In this document: positions 18,001 to 18,534 of the stretch, in pieces
Numbering within the stretch: position 1 is the first letter of the stretch
Layout: each line of letters starts with the position of its first letter
Assembly (NCBI GenBank): GCA_012514595.1
Contig: JAAYZZ010000014.1
Location: 1 to 18,534, forward strand
From: Elusimicrobiota bacterium
GTDB taxonomy: Bacteria > Omnitrophota > Gorgyraeia > Zapsychrales > Fredricksoniimonadaceae
Direction of reading: 5' to 3'
Length of the DNA: 18,534 bases
The notes under the pieces: generated by a model
Told to the model about the DNA's origin: nothing
The model's database searches: none
What the model saw: the letters and a program-made list of their open reading frames with translations, nothing else
Translations under genes and position numbers: made by a program

Positions 18001-18534
18001 CGAACGGCAGTTGAGCTTCGGCGTCAGGATGAAGGGGCCGCGGCCGCGCTTCTTGAGCGACTCTTCGCCGCCAATCGCGTCCCGGCGCCTCCGGTCGAGG
18101 ATCTTTCCGACGGTGTTCACAACGTGTTCCTGGATGTCTTCGGCCTCAATGTCTTTGAGGACGGCGTCCTCGATGAAGAGCATCTTGCCTTGTATGTTTC
18201 CGGAGATATTTCTGACGAGACCCATCCGGAGTTCCTGCCGACCCTTCTGCACGAGGCGGTCGAAGCGGCGTCGCGGATCAGCGGCGAGAGCCTAACGGTT
18301 GCCCACCTCAAGGCCCGGATCGCAGAGGAGCGCTTCAGGGAATCTTCCATCAACAAGGGCGGGTACCTGGAGAATGTCCGCACCGAGATCGCGGGCCGCG
18401 GGGATGTGACGCTCCGGGCTGTGGCCTACCGCGCGGATCCGGGGGCCCGTCGCCGCGTGGTCCTTCATTCCAACCGGAGCGGCTCCTGGGCGGATGAAAC
18501 AGTCCCGATGAGATGGGTGAAGAACGAGAACGGC
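1..18534 (+). CDS. Giant multidomain membrane/carbohydrate-active protein, partial at both ends (6,178 codons)
   Basis: Frame 1 of the + strand is open from the first to the last base without a stop; both termini lie outside the window. Codon use is strongly coding-like (mostly G/C third positions) and recognisable domains follow one another in this single frame: an NAGPA-type phosphodiester glycosidase (about residues 597-826), coiled coils, a long exported region, membrane helices, a GT48-like glycosyltransferase (about 4518-5075) and a clan GH-A glycosidase (about 5621-5915). This rules out chance openness and argues against several genes. Only three cysteines were seen (residues 485, 4007, 5804). 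The likely location is the cell envelope, anchored in the inner membrane at several points. Giant genes of this kind are known in Omnitrophota; the taxon is inferred. The overall function is unknown; glucan synthesis, export and remodelling, or attack on another cell's envelope, is my inference. No start codon or RBS can be assigned. Confidence 0.93.
208..498 (+). repeat. Three degenerate protein repeats with a 40-42-residue period
   Basis: Residues 70-84 (LSQDPEALKAKQARS), 110-124 (LGQTPERLAHRQART) and the matching segment ending RQART at 166 align without gaps at spacings of 40 and 42 residues. The second and third copies match over 25 residues (100-124 against 142-166), both opening IGxNE and closing with (H/Q)RQART. 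The DNA shows the same, with the block agacaagctcgga at both 357 and 483. The copies have diverged strongly. Function unknown; probably expansion of a spacer. Confidence 0.7.
688..1218 (+). repeat. Interrupted 9-nt tandem repeats, consensus near GGTGYCNAR
   Basis: Runs of nonamers in the coding phase encode Gly-Val/Ala-x. The clearest run is 1114-1149: GGTGCCCAG, GGTGTCGAA, GGTGTGGAA, GGTGTCAAG. Others lie at 688-705, 891-935, 958-993, 1044-1088 and 1192-1218. Because nine is a multiple of three, gain or loss of units keeps the reading frame. The encoded peptide is flexible and Gly-rich. No protein-level family is recognised. Confidence 0.75.
1307..1327 (+). repeat. 7-nt tandem repeat, three GTCAGNN units
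   Basis: GTCAGGC, GTCAGAT and GTCAGAC sit back to back. Seven is not a multiple of three, so the three units encode seven residues once through all phases. Such heptamers resemble intergenic microsatellites, but here they lie inside the open frame. Confidence 0.75.
1504..1577 (+). repeat. Two 7-nt repeat clusters: GAGAGCC x2 and TCTCGCC-type x5
   Basis: GAGAGCC occurs twice at 1504-1517. TCTCGCC, TCTCGCC, TCTTACC, TCTCGCC and TTTCGTC follow without gaps at 1543-1577. In the open frame the second cluster produces a 7-residue tandem repeat, TSRLSPL then TSRLSSQ (residues 514-527). The cluster ends about 120 bases before the internal signal-peptide-like segment. Confidence 0.8.
1696..1782 (+). 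other. Internal signal-peptide-like segment 1 (residues 566-594)
   Basis: The segment has a basic n-region (K566, R568, K573), a hydrophobic core from about 575 to 589 (AASALVAVAILFG) and a small-residue A-E-A end at 592-594 before Q595, the usual layout of a type I signal peptide. It lies directly upstream of an exported-type glycosidase domain. There is no Met in the preceding 50 or so residues, so it is not the start of a separate gene. It may act as a signal anchor, or be cut by signal peptidase; the sequence cannot decide which. Confidence 0.7.
1789..2478 (+). other. Phosphodiester glycosidase (NAGPA/DUF2233-type) domain
   Basis: Residues about 597-826. Hallmarks of the family related to N-acetylglucosamine-1-phosphodiester alpha-N-acetylglucosaminidase appear in order: VINGGYFD at 641-648, QAGPLVLNQG at 718-727, the conserved Arg in ARNF (R743), an LAEMARFF helix, and VDGG at 789-792. 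The length, about 230 residues, is normal for the domain. Family members remove sugars from phosphodiester-linked glycans and are usually exported. The preceding signal-like segment and the following membrane helix place it outside the inner membrane. One oddity: the family usually has Ser/Gly after DGG, whereas here it reads DGGRRGFF, so activity is not certain. The family call is strong; the substrate is unknown. Confidence 0.85.
2530..2586 (+). other. Transmembrane segment after the NAGPA-type domain (residues 844-862)
   Basis: VLGGFAAVGTGLLGLLILL is a clean hydrophobic stretch followed at once by KK and a short loop rich in Arg and Ser (863-882). By the positive-inside rule the loop faces the cytoplasm, which puts the glycosidase domain on the outside. 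Confidence 0.85.
2644..2715 (+). other. Internal signal-peptide-like segment 2 (residues 882-905)
   Basis: RMVLMSLIAGAGLLLGAGA is followed by SVAEA and then AVPN, giving a basic start, hydrophobic core and A-E-A cleavage-like end, the same ending as segment 1. An in-frame ATG at 2647 begins the hydrophobic part, but I see no convincing ribosome binding site before it and no stop codon upstream. It re-exports the chain after a loop of about 20 residues. Confidence 0.75.
2716..3225 (+). other. Exported region of unknown fold (residues 906-1075)
   Basis: It begins with an Ala/Pro-rich linker (906-930), then a mixed alpha/beta-looking stretch of about 140 residues. An acidic DKDSEGDE cluster lies at 1016-1023. 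I recognise no family. It ends in an acidic Glu/Gly linker before the first coiled coil. Confidence 0.5.
3256..3390 (+). other. Coiled-coil segment 1 (residues 1086-1130)
   Basis: This is a charged Ala/Glu/Arg/Leu helix beginning VAEREAALVKAREAREEL, with leucines or alanines at heptad-like spacing and no Pro or Gly until about 1126. It probably forms an extended stalk or oligomerises. The partner is unknown. Confidence 0.65.
3400..5397 (+). other. Long exported region, no recognised domain (residues 1134-1799)
   Basis: About 665 residues of well-composed globular sequence. A Gly/Met-rich hydrophobic patch lies at 1176-1206 (for example SFGGGTIMGGVGL), an aromatic patch WYYYPF at 1231-1236, and helical stretches around 1300-1420. 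Beta-rich segments follow (1440-1560), and the part from 1600 to 1760 reads like one or more beta-sandwich domains (ISIFIP, LSVEVTLKNG, VILSGLGL). No catalytic motif is obvious. High third-position GC is maintained throughout. Confidence 0.5.
5398..6000 (+). other. Coiled-coil pair 2 and 3 (residues 1800-1842 and 1914-2000)
   Basis: The first helix runs from about 1800 to 1842 (REVAGLRRDLRELRIAAEQA). The second, about 87 residues, runs from AYDAKARREALDRI to YNREAARYNQMVRGTYEKVQ. They are separated by about 70 residues containing an IEKGYVFDEY turn. The layout suggests an antiparallel helical hairpin or stalk, as in periplasmic adaptor or secretion proteins, but no family is recognised. Confidence 0.65.
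6001..6594 (+). other. Unknown region before the beta-rich segment (residues 2001-2198)
   Basis: Mixed sequence with an IFSWAEM/QVYGWGNLVDDE stretch (2054-2078) and short beta strands (RFVLVDIKTIGG, KLYVGGRAFVAVED). No family is recognised. It leads directly into the beta-strand-rich segment. Confidence 0.4.
6595..7140 (+). other. Beta-strand-rich segment resembling outer-membrane barrel strands (residues 2199-2380)
   Basis: At least seven alternating hydrophobic/polar strands are visible: VRFARLSLEHRFS, AVYGGVKTS, DLFLGGRVDLDG, MPVRANMEYGFLQ, RFNLFGTYRNT, RYGLTYDIL and FQVAVGYGMGER. Short turns and many aromatic residues sit near strand ends. This pattern is typical of diderm outer-membrane beta-barrels. 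If real, the polypeptide would touch the outer membrane as well as the inner one. A soluble beta domain is an equally open alternative. Confidence 0.45.
7141..7749 (+). other. Unknown mixed region (residues 2381-2583)
   Basis: A basic stretch (LRGRKARKDL) is followed by mixed alpha/beta sequence, including a helix TSPAQIERERDIMNSYARLI and the charged helix QEKKLEAELSALRAG near 2550. No motif is recognised. Confidence 0.4.
7753..7908 (+). other. Paired acidic Ca-binding-like loops, dockerin/EF-hand-like (residues 2585-2636)
   Basis: The first loop, DADSDQ (2585-2590), is followed by WDESDLVALEA, which resembles the SDLxxL helix of dockerins, with a few extra residues. The second loop, DKNDNKQMDADE (2625-2636), has the EF-hand spacing D1, N3, N5, M8, E12. 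The spacing of about 40 residues between loops is within the range of a dockerin module. The first loop is imperfect and the second lacks the usual Gly at position 6. Calcium binding is plausible; a docking role is speculative. Confidence 0.35.
7918..9540 (+). other. Beta-rich region with repeated DxxGR motifs (residues 2640-3180)
   Basis: The motif [D/N]xxG[R/K/N] recurs at 2657, 2740, 2983, 2996, 3032, 3063 and 3173, often followed by a short beta strand (for example TDRRGRVIDVSYLLNRQGR and YDAEGRFVPEERVY). This recalls degenerate YD/RHS-type beta-hairpin repeats, which form shells or stalks in large surface proteins. The spacing is irregular and the Tyr is usually missing, so the family call is weak. 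High third-position GC continues to about 9780. Confidence 0.4.
9541..10380 (+). other. End of the long exported region, with a DxDxNG loop (residues 3181-3460)
   Basis: Mixed sequence with no recognised family. DLDENGSLREGQ at 3356-3367 fits the first eight positions of an EF-hand loop (D1, D3, N5, G6, L8) but has Gln at position 12. Codon use shifts near base 9781 towards T/A third positions (8 of 20 G/C in that line against 16 of 20 in the line before). The region ends at a membrane segment. Confidence 0.45.
10381..10710 (+). other. Membrane-associated segments (residues 3461-3570)
   Basis: IAGTLAILAVLGIG (3462-3475) is a short transmembrane candidate followed by RLRRLIGK, so the chain should enter the cytoplasm here. 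A weaker hydrophobic stretch lies at 3484-3496, then a basic helix, then LFILAFAVPTYLLKEFFW (3545-3562). The number of true membrane passes is uncertain (one to three). Confidence 0.6.
10711..12240 (+). other. Helical region of unknown function, probably cytoplasmic (residues 3571-4080)
   Basis: About 510 residues, mostly helical in appearance, with HENFNMVTIEQILGWGF near the start, a Gly/Lys-rich loop (GAPGGPSKGKQEKVKDR, 3925-3941) and a basic C-terminal end before the membrane helices. One of the three cysteines (4007) is here. It is probably cytoplasmic by the topology of the flanking segments. By position it could correspond to the N-terminal cytoplasmic part of a polytopic glucan synthase, but I see no matching motif. 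Lines sampled at 10801 and 11341 have only 11 of 20 G/C third positions. Confidence 0.45.
12241..12660 (+). other. Cluster of about four transmembrane helices (residues 4081-4220)
   Basis: Hydrophobic helices lie at about 4083-4100, 4119-4139, 4160-4178 and 4191-4220. The loop between the second and third is strongly basic (KKADIKKTVRRHK) and so cytoplasmic, giving two hairpins with the following domain inside the cell. This is the usual arrangement just before the catalytic domain of membrane-bound polysaccharide synthases. Confidence 0.8.
12661..13551 (+). other. Cytoplasmic helical linker before the glycosyltransferase-like domain (residues 4221-4517)
   Basis: Charged, helical sequence with no recognised motif, including SNPDDAQNLIVSDGDIDRWH and a Trp-containing helix near 4470. 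It lies between membrane helices and the glycosyltransferase-like core. Function unknown; it may belong to the same domain. Confidence 0.4.
13552..15225 (+). other. GT48-like (beta-1,3-glucan synthase-like) glycosyltransferase core and following membrane helices (residues 4518-5075)
   Basis: Several short segments occur in the same order as conserved blocks I remember from fungal FKS and plant callose synthases: NVMVKHTQSSMYM (4518-4530), VTLREYL (4554-4560), VSGNP (4652-4656), IVDGLNATW (4680-4687), IGVVGNIVPTGENAF (4766-4780), GGVSAYG (4792-4798), VAEDSLTA (4819-4826) and RRGKNW (4843-4848). These are followed by membrane helices (about 4912-4940, 4973-4990, two in 5034-5068) and YLRYDYIHRQG (5021-5031). 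The ED pair (4821-4822) and K4846 would match residues of the UDP-glucose site. A GT2-type processive synthase is the main alternative, using DAD at 4725-4727 as DxD and the same ED. Preceding and following helices suit a synthase that extrudes its product. Membrane glycosyltransferase is moderately supported; GT48 specifically is tentative. Confidence 0.5.
15226..16137 (+). other. Cytoplasmic helical region after the transferase (residues 5076-5379)
   Basis: The region begins with a helical stretch and then a small mixed domain (about 5125-5210) whose codons are unusually A/T-ending (8 of 20 G/C in the line at 15541). A long helical segment follows from about 5235 to 5360, including KAMTEALQKRVRNEPLH and AQAESIGNRAEGIEDRL. 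No family is recognised. Confidence 0.4.
16138..16428 (+). other. Two transmembrane segments (residues 5380-5400 and 5446-5476)
   Basis: RVAWYVIGMDLVVSLIDTLIY and a longer Leu/Phe/Val-rich stretch (YNLSNFFVLGVVSPTFSIVY within it) flank a polar loop of about 45 residues. They are followed by a basic amphipathic helix GRKIASLKSILRKN (5486-5499), which should lie on the cytoplasmic face. Confidence 0.7.
16594..16653 (+). other. Signal-anchor-type transmembrane segment (residues 5532-5551)
   Basis: RVRK (5528-5531) is followed by ALGIALVTALLVPGIWFATT, so the N-terminal side is cytoplasmic and the following glycosidase is exported. A Ser/Pro/Ala-rich linker precedes it (5501-5527). There is no A-x-A site as clear as in the two upstream signal-like segments. 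Confidence 0.8.
16654..16860 (+). other. Ala/Pro/Thr/Val-rich extracytoplasmic linker (residues 5552-5620)
   Basis: About 70 residues are almost entirely Ala, Pro, Val, Thr, Ser and Asn. This is a typical extended linker between a membrane anchor and a secreted carbohydrate enzyme, and a possible O-glycosylation substrate. Confidence 0.8.
16861..17745 (+). other. Clan GH-A glycoside hydrolase domain (GH17/GH5/GH2-like TIM barrel)
   Basis: Residues about 5621-5915. The start RGVTIDAQ fits strand 1, GADTVRTYYPIPP strand 2 and IRMFIVGIPLN strand 3. The acid/base motif LLNEPNF is at strand 4 (E5734), followed by VGVNYYCHN, then YLAEAGAS at strand 7 with the presumed nucleophile E5830. The end, HWGWRHQSGQPKKVWKIMKKAW, is like the usual close of such barrels. 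The two Glu residues are 96 apart and the length of about 295 residues is normal. The closest remembered relatives are bacterial GH17-type beta-glucanases or transglucosidases fused to membrane glucan synthases, but NEP and the AEAG context also fit GH5 or GH2-C. It is exported, by the anchor before it. With a glucan-synthase-like domain in the same chain, trimming or branching of a beta-glucan is a reasonable inference. Confidence 0.75.
17803..17859 (+). other. Short hydrophobic plus basic stretch after the glycosidase (residues 5935-5953)
   Basis: A Pro/Ala-rich run leads to IPVLGGLILLSGRRKDRRK. A short hydrophobic stretch followed by clustered Arg/Lys resembles the C-terminal end of sorting signals such as PEP-CTERM, but here the chain continues for at least 225 residues. 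It may be a short membrane re-entry or return to the cytoplasm; it is short for a full span. Confidence 0.45.
17881..18534 (+). other. C-terminal part of the window, soluble and unrecognised (residues 5961-6178)
   Basis: A helical stretch (EEQVQAALVQMQRQGL) is followed by an alpha/beta-looking domain with LHEAVEAASR (H6084, E6085, E6088) and AHLKARIAEERF. An HExxE motif with a later His recalls, weakly, a degenerate zincin, but there is no HExxH. The open frame continues past the window end. Confidence 0.4.

Noticed and set aside
1..18534. Giant polyketide/non-ribosomal peptide synthase or repeat adhesin
   Set aside because: No carrier, ketosynthase, condensation or adenylation motifs and no long regular Ig/cadherin-type repeats were seen in the translation.
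1..18534. tRNA, rRNA, insertion sequence, terminator or promoter
   Set aside because: The open frame occupies every base; no RNA gene consensus, transposase motif, inverted-repeat ends or hairpin-plus-T-tract was noticed.

Overview
The window is the inside of one enormous protein-coding gene. Read on the + strand in the frame starting at base 1, all 6,178 codons are open. There is no stop codon, no intergenic gap, and neither the start nor the end of the gene is present. No RNA gene, CRISPR array, insertion sequence, promoter or terminator was found. The long open frames on the minus strand are shadows of this frame. A bacterial gene of at least 18.5 kb with carbohydrate-active domains, several membrane segments and internal signal-peptide-like segments fits the giant genes reported from Omnitrophota (candidate phylum OP3), small diderm bacteria thought to live on or prey on other cells. 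That taxonomic call is an inference from gene style, not from a marker gene.

Layout by residue of the window: 1-560 is a low-complexity, probably disordered region built from short DNA repeats (7-nt and 9-nt units and a 40-42-residue unit). 566-594 looks like a signal peptide inside the chain. 597-826 is a phosphodiester glycosidase (NAGPA-type) domain. 844-862 is a membrane segment, followed by a short basic loop and a second internal signal-peptide-like segment (882-905). 906-3460 is a very long, probably exported region with coiled coils, a beta-strand-rich stretch resembling an outer-membrane barrel, acidic Ca-binding-like loops and scattered DxxGR motifs. 3461-3570 returns to the membrane. 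3571-4080 is a helical region of unknown function. 4081-4220 holds about four membrane helices. About 4518-5075 resembles a glycosyltransferase followed by membrane helices, with collinear similarity, from memory, to GT48 beta-1,3-glucan synthases. 5380-5476 has further membrane segments. 5532-5551 is a membrane anchor, followed by an Ala/Pro/Thr linker and a clan GH-A glycoside hydrolase (about 5621-5915). A short hydrophobic-plus-basic stretch and a soluble tail run off the window end.

The topology is self-consistent under the positive-inside rule: both glycosidase domains fall outside the inner membrane and the glycosyltransferase-like domain falls inside. The working model (inference) is a single envelope-spanning polypeptide that makes, exports and trims a glucan, or attacks the glycans of another cell. 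By my translation there are only three cysteines in 6,178 residues. Codon usage changes along the chain, which suggests assembly from modules of different history.
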